Notes under the pieces: model-generated
Databases searched by the model: none
Told to the model about the DNA's origin: nothing
The model's input: only the letters and a program-made list of their open reading frames with translations
NCBI GenBank assembly: GCA_030549175.1
Contig: JAUKUA010000005.1
Span: forward strand, 3,472,001-3,536,000
DNA length: 64,000 nt
Reading direction: 5' to 3'
Origin: Lasiosphaeris hirsuta
Lineage: Eukaryota > Ascomycota > Sordariomycetes > Sordariales > Lasiosphaeriaceae
Shown: in pieces, positions 23,762-35,302 of the stretch
Numbering within the stretch: the first letter of the stretch is position 1
Layout: each line of letters begins with the position of its first letter
Program-made: the position numbers and the translations under genes

Positions 23762-25324
23762 ATGAAACTAAGCTTGATTCCGGCGATGGCGGTGGCCATT
23801 GCGGAAACCATCGGGGTGGTGGCGGCATGTGACGGACACGGTCATGGCCAACAGCGAGATTGGACGCCGGATGAACTCGCCGAGCTGGAGCGGAAATGGG
23901 GTTCCGAGGTATGCGGCCGCCATGCGCCCTGCTTGTATCTTCATGATCTGCCCACCCCGTGCGGCGCTGGGAACGTTTTGTTTGGCCCGGTCCGGATCGG
24001 CATTCCTGACTAGGCCTGGGGCATCAGGGTTTTTACCTCATTGGTGTCTCCTGGCTTTCCTGATACCTACCTGAAAGAGCATCAAGCTGAGACTAACATG
24101 CCATGGTGACAGTGGCCTTTTACCGGCATCGGCACGTTTGCCCACCTTGAATATGCCAAGTGCCTCACGAACCCCCGCGAGCTATACGATATCGCCATCA
24201 TCGGGGCCCCATTCGATACGGCAGTGACCTACCGCCCAGGTGAACCATCACAGCCCCCTTTCTAAGTCTTGCTTTTATCGAGACACAAGCTAACTTGGAC
24301 TCATAGGCGCCCGCTTTGGCCCGCGGGCTATCCGCCAGGCGTCCAGTCGGCAGACGTCGGTTGGTGGCTTCAATCCTCGCGCGGGCGTCAACCCGTATAG
24401 GAGTTGGGCCAAGATTCTCGACTGCGGAGACATCCCCATCACGCCCATGGACAATGCCGTGGCCCTGGCTCAAATGACCGCCGCCTTCACCGAGCTCGGC
24501 CAGAGGGGTACGGCCTCCGACGTCATCCAGAAGCCGAGGCTCATCACCCTTGGTGGGGACCACAGCTTAGCTCTCCCAGCGCTGCGGGCGCTAAAGGAGA
24601 TATACGGACAACCTTTGCGGGTTCTTCATTTTGACGGTACGAGCTTACCACGATATCCTATACAGCTCCTGAGGCATCGAGAAGCACCCAGCTAACAACC
24701 ACCTCAGCACACCTCGACACTTGGCACCCCGAACGATACCCCTCGGCCTGGCCGTCCAAGCAGGGGCACTTTAACCACGGCTCAATGTTCTGGCTGGCCG
24801 GTAACGAGGGCCTGATCGCCAACGCGAGCACACGGCCCTCGGTGCACGCGGGGATCCGCACACGGCTCGGGGGGACCGGGTGGCACGACCACGACGAAGA
24901 CACGAGGCAAAACTGGTTGCGCCTCAGCGCCGACGACATCGACGACATCGGGGCCCGCGGTGTCATCGACTTCATCCTGGACAGCTTCTCCTCGCCGGAC
25001 GGAGAAGATCAGCAAGATCCCGTGTATCTCTCGGTCGATATCGATGTGCTGGATCCCGCCTTCGCGCCCGGCACGGGCACCCCGGAGCCAGGCGGGTGGA
25101 CGACGAGGGAGCTGATTCGGATCCTGAGGGGGATTGAGAGTCTGAATATTGTCGGCGCGGATGTGGTCGAGGTGGCGCCTGCCTACCAGGGGGTCGGTGA
25201 AGAGACAGCGCTCGCAGCAGCACAAGTTGTGTATGAGATTCTGAGCTCGATGGTGAAGAAGGGGAGGGGGGAGATGGGCAGAACGGGGGCGGGGGAGCAT
25301 GTCGACAGCCATGATGAGCTGTGA
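23762..25324 (+). CDS. Ureohydrolase, agmatinase-like, with signal peptide
   Basis: Four exons, with introns at 23909-24112, 24240-24306 and 24637-24707, give 406 residues. The N-terminus [20 protein letters not shown] with a small-residue end (AACDG) looks like a secretory signal. The binuclear manganese site of the arginase/agmatinase family is complete: GGDHS (H177), DAHLD (201-205) and SVDIDVLDP (D312, D314). The order [21 protein letters not shown] near residues 78-98 and the GGW-T-RE-L segment after the DID motif favour agmatinase over arginase. It would hydrolyse agmatine or a related guanidino compound to an amine and urea. A His-rich patch (CDGHGHGQ) follows the predicted cleavage site. 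Substrate and secretion are inferences; metal-site residues are seen. Every intron ends in AG and preserves phase. Confidence 0.88.
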
Positions 25325-25953
25325 TGAGTCCTCTGAGGACAGTGAGTCACGGCTGGGCTCTTTATTTAGTGTCGTAATCCATGGTGGAATAACGAGTCTG
25401 GCGGAGGCGTGGCCCCGAGATAGGGAGGGAGGATCGACTCGGGTCTGAGACGCCCCTGAAAACAGATCAGGGTTGCTTTTCTCAATGTAGACTTGGGTTG
25501 ACAATCAATACAGACAATGATAACTAGGCTTGAAGCTTATCGCCCTGAGCTGAACGCCTCTCTGCATTGGCATCCTGGGATCTGTCCAGATGGCTCGAGC
25601 GGCGGCCGAAGTTAAGGTAACTTGTTGTATCCATGTTGCCAGGCGTTCCGGGTTCCTAATGCAACGGGAGAATGCGAAGTGCGGCTTCCAATGTGCTGGG
25701 GTGCATGTACTCCGCTAGAGCAGCCGGGTCTTTGCGCTGTGTCGCGGCTCAGTGTGAGAGAGTGAGAGCCCTCTCAGTGTGAGTCACCGAAGTCGGTGTC
25801 CCAGCTCAAACACCCCTCTGCCCCGCCAACTTTTTATTTCCTAAACCCCGCCGTCCGACTCATACGACTCATAGCCAGCATCGACAACTTCAAACCCAAT
25901 TTCTCGTCGCAACTGCAAAGACTGCAATTGACGGCGCAGAAACACGAATAAAC
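25325..25953. other. Intergenic region before asparaginyl-tRNA synthetase
   Basis: Holds the 3' flank of the agmatinase-like gene and the promoter of the synthetase gene. A short duplicated phrase, agtgtgagagagtgagag with ctcagtgtgag, lies at 25750-25790. Nothing else is recognisable. Confidence 0.4.
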
Positions 25954-27754
25954 ATGGCCGCGGTCCAGGAACTCGCCGAGCGCGCAAAGAGCGACGCAAA
26001 ATGCTACATTGACCCCGCTGTTGGCAAGGACGACGAGACCGCAGACGGCTCCAAGGCCCAGCCCTTCCAGTCTCTCTACCACGCCCTGCTCCAGAACCTC
26101 GATAAGCCCGCGCCCGCGTACCTGATCCGCGTCACCCCCAAGGAGGGATCCAGCGATGGCCCTACCTGGGAGGAGCCCGCCAAGGCTGCCGTAAAGAAGG
26201 CCATCGGCCGTGTCGACGCTTACAAGAAGAAGCTGGTCAAGAACCAGCAGGCCGCCAACAAGGAGAAGGAAGAGCAGCAGCAGCGCCTCAAGAATCTCGA
26301 GGATGCCAAGAAGATTGCTCTCAAGGAGGACCCTTCTCTGCCCGCTGCCGTTCGCATCAAGCTGAACAACAAATCGGTCGAGCTGGGCGACGACACGAAG
26401 AAGGGCACCCGCGTCAAGGTCTTTGGTCGCATCCACCGCCTCACAGTCGGAAAAAGCGCTACCTTCATCAGGCTCAAGGATGGGTACGGACTCCTCCAGT
26501 GCGTCCTGCAGGCCGGCGATCTTACCAAGACCTACGACGCCTTGACCTTTGCGTTGGAGACTTCCATCGTGCTGTACGGCGAGCTGCGCACGGTGCCCGA
26601 GGGCAACACGGCCCCCGACGGCCGGGAGCTCCAGGTCGACTACTACAAGGTCCTTGGCGCCGCGCCGAGCGATCTCGACGCCATCACCAACAAGGTCTCG
26701 AGACAGTCGGATCCCTGGGATGCCGCCATGCTTGACAACAGGCACCTTGTCCTCAGGGGCGAGACCGCCTCGTCTGTCATGAAGCTGCGCGAGTTTGTCG
26801 AGCTGGCGTTTATCGATACCTACCGCGAGATGCAGATCACTAAGGTGTCGCCTCCTGCTATGGTCCAGACCCAGGTCGAGGGTGGCTCGACGCTCTTCAA
26901 GTATGATTACTACGGTGAAGAGGCCTACCTCACACAATCTTCACAGCTCTATCTCGAGACAGTTATCCCGTCGCTAGGCGACGTCTACTGCATCGAGAAG
27001 AGTTTTAGAGCGGAGCGGTCACTTACGCGCCGCCACTTGGCAGAATATGCCCATGTGGAGGCCGAGCTGGATTTTATCGAGTTCGACGACCTGCTCCAAC
27101 ACATTGAGGAGATTATCTCGCGTGTTGTTGACAAGGTTCTGGCGGATGAGAAGGCGTCCGAGTATATCAAGACCCTGAACCCCGAGTTCAAGAAGCCGTC
27201 GCGACCATTCATGCGTATGAAGTACGAGGAGGCGATTGAGTGGCTCAACAAGCAGGACCCCCCAATCCCGAACGAAGAGGGCAACCCGCACGTGTTTGGC
27301 GACGACATTGCCGAGGCGGCGGAGCGCCGCATGACGGACATCATCAACCGGCCTATCCTCCTCACGCATTTCCCTGTAGAGATCAAGGCGTTCTACATGA
27401 AGAAGGACCCCAACGACCTTCGTGTGACCGAGAGTGTGGATGTGCTGATGCCCGGCGTCGGCGAGATCGTCGGCGGCTCCATGAGAATGGAGGACTGGGA
27501 CGAGCTGATTGCCGCGTACAAGAAGAACGACATTGGACACGAGGCCTACTACTGGTACACTGACCAGCGCAAGTGAGTTTCTCCCTGCCGGCAAGTTGCT
27601 GCCTCTGAGATATTAACCAACCTTTAGGTACGGAACCTCCCCTCACGGAGGATACGGACTGGGGCTGGAGCGGTTCCTCGCCTGGATGGCCGGCCAGCAC
27701 ACGGTGCGCACGTGTACTTTGTACCCGCGCTTCATGGGCCGTTGCAAGCCTTGA
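25954..27754 (+). CDS. DED81: Asparaginyl-tRNA synthetase, cytosolic (class IIb)
   Basis: Two exons with one intron at 27573-27627 (55 bp) give 581 residues. The enzyme charges tRNA-Asn with asparagine. An N-terminal extension (1 to about 125), typical of eukaryotic cytosolic forms, includes a Lys/Gln/Glu-rich coiled segment at about 88-120. An OB-fold anticodon-binding domain starts near [10 protein letters not shown]. Class II motif 2 is [21 protein letters not shown] (around R352), and motif 3, [12 protein letters not shown] (R555), sits in the second exon. The wording [10 protein letters not shown] and HVEAELDF separates it from aspartyl-tRNA synthetase, whose signature differs at these places. 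No mitochondrial leader is visible. The protein ends [12 protein letters not shown], the usual family end. Confidence 0.95.
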
Positions 27755-30700
27755 GAAGGCCTCTCGGGGAGTGAGTAGGGGAGCTACGGTCGTAGGGCTG
27801 GCAAAAAAGCGACGGATGCGACGGAGTTTGGGTGCGGTTGTGGCTGGAATGGATGCTACCACGGGAATTTATTAGATTTGCGATGCTGAAAGGGGGTTGG
27901 CAGTCCAAGGGAGAATGTGAATTTAAGAGTAAATCGAATCCCTCAATGATAGGAGTGATGGAAGCATGGCTTGCCTGTGTAACGGTTGGTGGGTTGTTGA
28001 CCCAGTAGCGGAAAAGGGGATGCCAACACGAGCCCCTTTTTGACATACCTAAACAACCACCACACCGGTCAAGTAAACATATCTCGTTAAAAAAAAACGC
28101 AAAACAGAAACGGAACCTCCGACACTGACCAGCAAACTAACTAATGGCGACCGGATGGAACATACTACTACACACGGTACACTAGCAAAAAGCTACAATA
28201 GGTCCAACGTTCGACCTCGGCGGGTGGTGTGTAGGTGAGACACCGGGCGGTCACGCTAGTCGGGGCCCGCCGCTGCTGCGTGTTTCCGTCCGGCGGGGCG
28301 GGTTCCTGCAGAATGCAGCCCCCATAGCTCCCCGGGCCTGACCTACCTAGAGTACCGAAGGAGGCCAAAAAAAAAAAAAAACAATTCACACTGTGAAAAG
28401 GTTGGCTCGATGGGCATGCGCTGCGGTTCGGCTTGGCGGGTCGGGGGTTTGTGTGAGACTGCGCTTGAGGAGGGTGGTGTATGGCGAACCTCTTTTTGTC
28501 ATTTCTTTTTTTCTTTTCTTTTCTTTTTTCGTGAGGGTTGGGTGAGGTGGGCTGGGGATGGTGAAGTCGATGGGATGGGACAGTGTGGGACTGGGGATGT
28601 AGCGCACTGTGGTGTGGGTTTGGTGGTTCTCCTCTCTCCTACCCCTGAGTGAATGCTGGCGGATGCGTGCTTACGGCGTTCTGATATTCCATGTATTGGA
28701 AATTGGGACGTACGTAGACTTTTCAGAAACAAAAGACTCAGGTTCCGTGCCTGTGTATTTGCAGTTCTCTCGCCGGACAGTGAGTGCCGTGTGCAAAACG
28801 GTGTCACATCGTTGCACCTGTCCGTGGCCCTTTTTCTCTAGCTTTTCTAGCGTCCCCCTGCAGGCCCGTGTTTCATCCCAAGCGTCTGGAAAGCCGTCGA
28901 CTATTTTTACTAGCAGTTCGCTGGACCCCGAACCGTGGATGAGACGGGCAGTGGGGATCGCTTCTGCTTTGGTGGTGCTTTGCTGGTTGTCCTGGGTTTG
29001 TCGTGCACCGCCCTGCGTCGGGCCTGGCGAGGACCCTGGGCCCGTCCCTCCTGAAGCCGTCGTCGATCCGGGCGGTGCGGTCTTGTTGGGACTGCGCGAA
29101 GTGGGAAGCTCGCCTGGAGATGCCCCTTGGGATTTTCCGCTTATTCTGCTGCTCCCCGAGGTCGAATCCAAGCAAAGCAGATCGTCAGCCAGGGCTTGCT
29201 GCTTTGGAGCCCGACCTCAGATGATGAGCCGGGTATTTTGCAGAGACGGGAGGGCGACGGGAGATGGACCTGGCCCCTCTCCCTCTATCCATCTCTCCAT
29301 CCATCCATCCATCCACCATTCAGCACCCCCTCATCACAAGACGGAGGATATTATACTCGGCCATTGGTGGGTCGCTAGGCGATGCAGGGCAATAAGAACA
29401 ACGCGGAGGTCGAGTCTCGGCAGAGAGTCAGTGAGTCAGGAATCGGTCACACGCCCTCTCCCCCGTTCCGGATCTCGTAGAGGAAAAGAAAAGAACAAGA
29501 TTGCGACGGGAGGGTGGTATTGAGAGATCGATGCTCTTTGTGCGACCACATGGAAAATAAGGCGATCCTGCCGTCGCCTAGCGAAGCGCGCTCGTCTCTC
29601 CCCACGCCCACGCCCACGCGCAAAATCCAGAAGGCCTGGCCTAGATGCCGCACCGCACACCACGACTGCACGACACCCTTACTGCGGCCGCAGGGGGCAT
29701 GCAGCGTGAGATAGACTCCCGTCGTAAGGGTCCTGTCGCCTCGTATGTAGTGGTGATGGGGGTGCATGTGGTGTATGTATTTGTATGTAGTGTATAGAAT
29801 ATCCCTTATAGCAGCCCCGTACGCAGCACCTGCCTCCTGCTCCCCTGACCTCCCTACCTGAGTGTCCGGTAAGGGGTTGATGCAACTTCGCGATCGCATC
29901 ACGGTCGGATCTCGCAGGACCGCGGGTCGGGCTTTGGGCTGGTTGGTGCAGGGCTGGGAAGTGTTGGTTACTCGCGGCGGGTAAGGTATTGACGACTGCA
30001 CCGTCTGCACACACACTCACACAGCATTGGCCGGCCTTTGGCAGCTGTGGCAGCTATTGCAGTTTGATGTTCCCTCGTGGGGATAAATGTGTCTAAATGT
30101 GTGGAGTGTATGGCATCCCTACTCAATAATGACCTGGGACCGTTGGTGGTGGTGTCTGCTTCGGGTCAAATTGGGCGGGGACCCTTGGGGGAGTCCAGCC
30201 GGCCTAGCGGTCAGCCGGTCACCCACGACTGGCAGGCACTGCAAAGGGAGACCTGAGTGCAGATGGCCTGCACGTACCGCGGGCTGAGCGCGTTGTCCAC
30301 CGTGGTTCCTAGTTGTCCCTCCTGAAAAGAGAACCCCCCTGCCCAGCAGTAATTAAAACTAGCTCGTCGAGCCAATCCCATTTAGGGCCGCCTCCTTCGC
30401 ATCATCCTCCACCCTGACCTCCCTTCTCTCTCCTTGTCACCGATCCCTTCGCCTTCCTTTTCTCTTTTCCTGCCCACTCCCTCACTCATTCGACGTTTTG
30501 TTGTCGTCCCTCGATATATCCCCTTTCCCTTCTTCTTGTCTGCCTTCTGCCTTGCCGCCCGCCCACCGATCAAGTCTTCGCCCTTTTCCCTCCTCCTTCG
30601 TCGGCCTGACCGCCGTGCCTCGCCAGGCCTTTTTGCCTTCCCTCCGACACTCGTTCCGAGATATATCGTCTTATAATTTTTTATTATTTTACAAAGTTAC

Positions 30701-31423
30701 TTGACAACCGCTATTGGTCCAGCTTGCTCGCCCACTCGTTCGGCCTGCCTCGACCCCAAAGACACGACTCGACCTCGTCTGCTCGTCTGGCTCGAATAAG
30801 TGCTGTTCCTTACGGAAGCCAACCCTACCCCTTCTCGACGCTCGCTTGAGAAAAAGCTCGATTACGATAGCTTGTTTTAATACGGAATACTAGCAGCCCC
30901 CTTTGTTTGGGTCCGCACTCGACGCCTTCCACCAGCCAATCTCGACCCTTACCGAGTCAATTATTCTTTGCTCTCGAACGGGACAGCTCGGCCATTGACA
31001 CGCCTCTTAAAGGAAACCCCCTACATTGACTGTCAAATATTTTTCTTCTTTCTCTGGATCCGGCCTGTGCCATCGCGGCCCCCTTCTTTTGGACCTTTGC
31101 TCGCACCAGTGACGCTCCGGACCCTTGGACCGCGCCTGCATATTACTCCGATCTACAAATCGAGTCCTGCACCCTTCCTTCAGACATCGTTTTGTCTCGA
31201 CGTTGCAGGAAACAGCTACAATAGGTCGGGAGGTTGTTTGAAGGCGCCCTCTGCGCGGTATCTGCTTGCCGAGGTCGCTTGATATTCCGTGCGAATTCCG
31301 GCTACATTCCAACGCGCCTCTCTCCACCCACTCGTGCCTTTTACGAGGCACGTTCAATCCGCAAAAACGGCTGTCCTATCCCACGTCGCTCGGGACTCTC
31401 TTGTCCCTCCGCATCTTCTCGGG
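27755..31423. other. 3.7-kb gene-free region, long leader of the RRM gene
   Basis: Includes an A tract at 28367-28381, a T/C tract at 28501-28530 and an ATCC microsatellite near 29290-29315. From 30400 to 31423 the plus strand is pyrimidine-rich with few long frames, consistent with a promoter and long 5' leader of the four-RRM gene. A frame of 304 codons (28609-29523) is low complexity and I do not accept it as a gene. No RNA gene was recognised. Confidence 0.45.
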
Positions 31424-33817
31424 ATGCAGGATATGAACGGTCCGCAGCCGGGGCCCAGCGCCCAAGGCCGTTTCGGCCATTCTTCAAAGCCCTCCAACAG
31501 CGACACTGGTTTCTCCCATGGTGCTTTCACTTCCAACATTGGAGGCTTCGCCGATAACAGACACCCTCGCCGTGGCAACATTCCGACCATCAACACCCAG
31601 CCCATGCAACAGCAGAGTCACCACGGCAACGGCGCCGACCTGACCACCCCTGGTACCGCCTTCGATATGCAGTTCACCCCATTGCTCCCGTCTCAGCTGC
31701 TCCTTGGCAGCCCATTCCAGCCAGGAACTCCTGCGGCCTTTGCCAACTCCCATTTCCAGAATGTGTCGAGTTATCAGCATGCCCAGCAGCAGAGCCTCCA
31801 ACAGCAGCAGCAGCAGAATGGTGCTACAAGCCCCGTGCAACACCAAAACATCTCTCCCCAGATGTATCAGTCCATCGTATCTCCCTCGGCTTACGGCGCG
31901 CCCCAGTTCTACTCGCCGCAGTCACCCACTGCCTCCTACAATGGTATGACAGGCCAGATGCAGGTTCCCATGCAGCCGACGTCACCAGTATCCATGACGC
32001 CCGGTATCGTCACCGGCACCAGCCGCACGGTTTACCTAGGCAACATCCCTCCTGACACGTCGGCCGAGGAGATCCTGGGCCATGTCCGCAGCGGTCAAAT
32101 CGAGTCCGTTCGCCTCCTCCCAGACAAGAACTGCGCTTTCATTTCGTTCCTCGATGCCAGCTCCGCCACACATTTCCACTCTGATGCCATCTTGAAAAAG
32201 CTCTGCATCAAGGGCCAGGACATCAAGATCGGCTGGGGCAAGCCGTCACAGGTGCCCACGTCTGTCGCTCTCGCTGTTCAGCAGTCTGGTGCGTCTCGTA
32301 ACGTCTATCTCGGGAACCTCCCCGAGGAGATCACCGAGGAGGAGCTGCGTGAAGATCTTGGCAAGTTTGGCGCTATTGACACGGTGAAGCTTGTGCGGGA
32401 GAAGAATATTGCATTTGTGCATTTCTTGTCGATTGCGAATGCTATCAAGGCGGTCTCCCAGTTGCCGCAGGAGGCTACGTGGCAGTCGCCTCGCCGAGTG
32501 TACTACGGCAAGGACCGATGTGCTTACGTTTCCAAGACGCAACAGCAGAATGCGGCCCAGTACCTCGGAATTGCCCCTGGCTACGCCCACATGCTGACAG
32601 GTGCCGATCGCGATCTCATCTCTAACGCACTGGCTCAGCAGTCTGTTGCTGCTGCCGCAGTGGCCACTACAGCTGGTGGCATCAACAACCTTGGGAACCG
32701 GACCATCTACCTGGGCAACATCCACCCGGAGACCACGATTGAGGAAATCTGCAATGTCGTCCGAGGTGGCCTTTTGCACCACATCCGATACATCCCCGAC
32801 AAGCATATCTGCTTCGTGACGTTCATTGACCCCACAGCCGCCGCCTCGTTTTATGCTCTGAGCAATCTCCAAGGCCTGATGATTCACAACCGGCGGTTGA
32901 AGATTGGCTGGGGCAAGCACTCTGGCGCACTTCCGCCCGCAATTGCGCTAGCCGTCAGTGGAGGTGCTTCGCGTAACGTATACATCGGCAATCTCGATGA
33001 GTCGTGGACCGAGGAACGGTTGAGGCAGGATTTCTCAGAGTATGGTGAGATTGAACTTGTCAATACTCTGCGTGAAAAGAGCTGTGCCTTTGTCAACTTC
33101 ACCAACATTGCGAACGCCATCAAGGCCATCGAGGCCGTCAGGGGCAAGGAGGAATACAAGAAGTTCAAGGTGAACTTTGGAAAGGACCGTTGTGGCAACC
33201 CTCCCCGTCAGATGCAGCAGTCGCAGTCGCCGCGGGGAGAGCAGGTTCCCTCGCCGCCGCCGCAAGCATCTAGCCAGAATGGCAGCTCGCCCACTGGCTC
33301 TGGTCCCCCGACTGCCCCTGCTCTATTCAACACAACAAGCAACCCGTTGACCTTGTACCTGAACCATGTATCGCATCAAGCGCAAGCCCAGCAACACCAG
33401 CAGCACCAGGTTCTCGCTGCCCAGCAGGCAGCGCTCTTCGGCACAGCAGCTTCATCGCCCAACGACCCTAACCTTACCCTCGAGGTTCCGCAAGGCCCGA
33501 TCTCGGGACACCAGCAGTCGGCCAGCATATCCAATGGCTATGTGACAAATGCTTCATTCTCCGGTGCCACGACCATCGGTGGACTGCTCGCCCCCGGCCG
33601 AGCTTCCCACAACCGAGCTGTGAGCTTGCCTGTGTTGGCTCCTGGCTTTGAGAATGGTGGCACTAGCCCGAATAGCCTCCAGGGTAGCTCCGGAGGCAGT
33701 GACGGCGAGCGCCGTGGACATCAGTATCAGGCCAGCTTTGGTGGTATGGGTGCTGGCTACGGCCTGGCGATTCAGGGAAACCTCAACGGGTGGGTTGAAG
33801 AGGAGGTTGCCAACTGA
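31424..33817 (+). CDS. MRN1: Four-RRM RNA-binding protein, MRN1/Nrd1-like
   Basis: A single-exon gene of 797 codons starting at the first in-frame ATG (MQDMNGPQPG). After a Gln-rich, disordered N-terminal third, four RNA recognition motifs follow: about 198-275 (SRTVYLGNIPP), 289-365 (SRNVYLGNLPE), 422-500 (NRTIYLGNIHP) and 514-590 (SRNVYIGNLDE). Each pair is followed by a K(I/V)GWGK or V(Y/N)(Y/F)GKDRC end, and GWGK.S.LP.S.ALAV links RRM1 to RRM2 and RRM3 to RRM4. This duplicated-pair architecture is that of S. cerevisiae Mrn1 and S. pombe Nrd1/Msa1, which regulate mRNA fate and differentiation. The C-terminal 200 residues are Gln/Ser/Pro-rich. Gene symbol by family resemblance; orthology needs a phylogeny. 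The long leader upstream suggests post-transcriptional control. Confidence 0.9.
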   Translation: MQDMNGPQPGPSAQGRFGHSSKPSNSDTGFSHGAFTSNIGGFADNRHPRRGNIPTINTQPMQQQSHHGNGADLTTPGTAFDMQFTPLLPSQLLLGSPFQPGTPAAFANSHFQNVSSYQHAQQQSLQQQQQQNGATSPVQHQNISPQMYQSIVSPSAYGAPQFYSPQSPTASYNGMTGQMQVPMQPTSPVSMTPGIVTGTSRTVYLGNIPPDTSAEEILGHVRSGQIESVRLLPDKNCAFISFLDASSATHFHSDAILKKLCIKGQDIKIGWGKPSQVPTSVALAVQQSGASRNVYLGNLPEEITEEELREDLGKFGAIDTVKLVREKNIAFVHFLSIANAIKAVSQLPQEATWQSPRRVYYGKDRCAYVSKTQQQNAAQYLGIAPGYAHMLTGADRDLISNALAQQSVAAAAVATTAGGINNLGNRTIYLGNIHPETTIEEICNVVRGGLLHHIRYIPDKHICFVTFIDPTAAASFYALSNLQGLMIHNRRLKIGWGKHSGALPPAIALAVSGGASRNVYIGNLDESWTEERLRQDFSEYGEIELVNTLREKSCAFVNFTNIANAIKAIEAVRGKEEYKKFKVNFGKDRCGNPPRQMQQSQSPRGEQVPSPPPQASSQNGSSPTGSGPPTAPALFNTTSNPLTLYLNHVSHQAQAQQHQQHQVLAAQQAALFGTAASSPNDPNLTLEVPQGPISGHQQSASISNGYVTNASFSGATTIGGLLAPGRASHNRAVSLPVLAPGFENGGTSPNSLQGSSGGSDGERRGHQYQASFGGMGAGYGLAIQGNLNGWVEEEVAN

Positions 33818-35302
33818 GTGTCACGGCGGCTTCGAGGCCAGTGTCTGAACTGGTGAATACGCGTGCGGGAACGGTGGTGAGAGACGTCGGGACAGATTGG
33901 CTATTGTTGCTATTGTGTTTTAATTGTTGGGTTGTCGAGTTTTGTCGTTGCTTATCTACTTCCTTATTTCACTTTCAACTCCCCAACGGTTCTTTTATTG
34001 TAATAGCGGAATTTTCACTGTATGATTTGATTATTATCGCTTTTCTTTCATTTCACCTTTCGAGTTCTGATCCCGGACATCATCAGCGGCTTTCCTGCGC
34101 GGCAATGCCAATGTTTGGTCTGAAAGCACGGAAAGAAAAACAGGAAAGGGAGCATACCGTGTATACCATATATGGGAGCCCATATGCAGTTTGCTTGCCT
34201 AGGGAAGGGCATGGTGGTTGGGGATGAAAAAGAGTGGGCATGGTAGAACGGAGGGAATACAGTGGAAGTACATGGAAGCCATTTTGCAGGATTCCCATGA
34301 GCAAGGTGTGGAAGAGAGCGGCTCCCCCGGGTCCGAGGGGGAAGGGTAATACATACATGCGGTGGCGGTTGCCGGGTCTGGTCAAAGGGGTGGAGATGGA
34401 TGAGACTCGGTCTAGATAAGGTTGGGGTTGGGACAGTACGACGTGGTCGTATGTGGCCCACGGTACCTGTGACGAATGTTTGATGGAATCACTTGCATAG
34501 TCGTCTAGTTGAGCCAAGCGAGAAGGTCTGTGGAACTACCCTAACTGCCGAAAGCTGTCGCCACTGGTGGTTGAGAAACGTGTTTGTGAAGTTCAGTGTG
34601 GTTGTCTGCATGGCGTATCGTTCAATGTAGCACCTTTTTGAGTTTATTCCCAGAGTGGTGGGCCGGAGCATCTCGGTTGCTCAACGCGTCTTAAACCGGG
34701 TGGTTGAGGGTATTCTTAAACTTATATGGCCGACTGTGGAAGCATGATGTTCTTTGGTAAGCAAGGACTTCGTAGGGTCCTATCGAGTCAGTCCTTGATT
34801 ACAGAGCTCACATGCCGAACATCGCGATAGCTCATGTCGGAAACATATCTCACCAAGCATTTCTTGCAGGTTGAATCTACACTGCGCTGCGCACGACCAC
34901 CCGACAACCGGCTCACCATGCACACTCGTTTTACACTCACGTCAAGTCAAGCCGCAGCAGCACCTATCACCAGCAACACGGCAACGACACTCTTTAATCG
35001 GGGGTCAGTATTATGTATGTATTCACACATTATACAACTCAGTCCTAAAAACCCAACAAAACACCGTTTGTATGCTGATGCCAGACAAGTAAAACCCAAC
35101 AAACCCCCATTATCCATTCGTCCCGCCGTTATCCCCCCCACCCATGATAGGATACCCGTAAACAGTTTCCCTTAAAACACCGTTACACCGACAACCGCCA
35201 ACCGATCCCGCCCCGAAACCTTACATTAAACTTTGCATGCTTCGAATCATTTCCATCTTCCCCCCACAACTCGTTCCACCAAACCCAACAAGTAGCGTCC
35301 GG
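33818..35302. other. Convergent intergenic region
   Basis: 3' flanks of the RRM gene and separase face each other here. The plus strand is T-rich at 33900-34070, fitting a 3' UTR. Short frames on the minus strand (34083-34517) lack coding features. Nothing else is seen. Confidence 0.4.

Noticed and set aside
25834..26937. 367-codon minus-strand frame
   Set aside because: Antisense to the asparaginyl-tRNA synthetase gene; long antisense frames are expected where third codon positions are GC-rich.
28609..29523. 304-codon plus-strand frame
   Set aside because: Low-complexity sequence with an ATCC microsatellite read as HPSIHPSIH; no domain and no splice or start support.
31289..31423. N-terminal extension of the four-RRM protein
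   Set aside because: The frame is open upstream but has no ATG before 31424.
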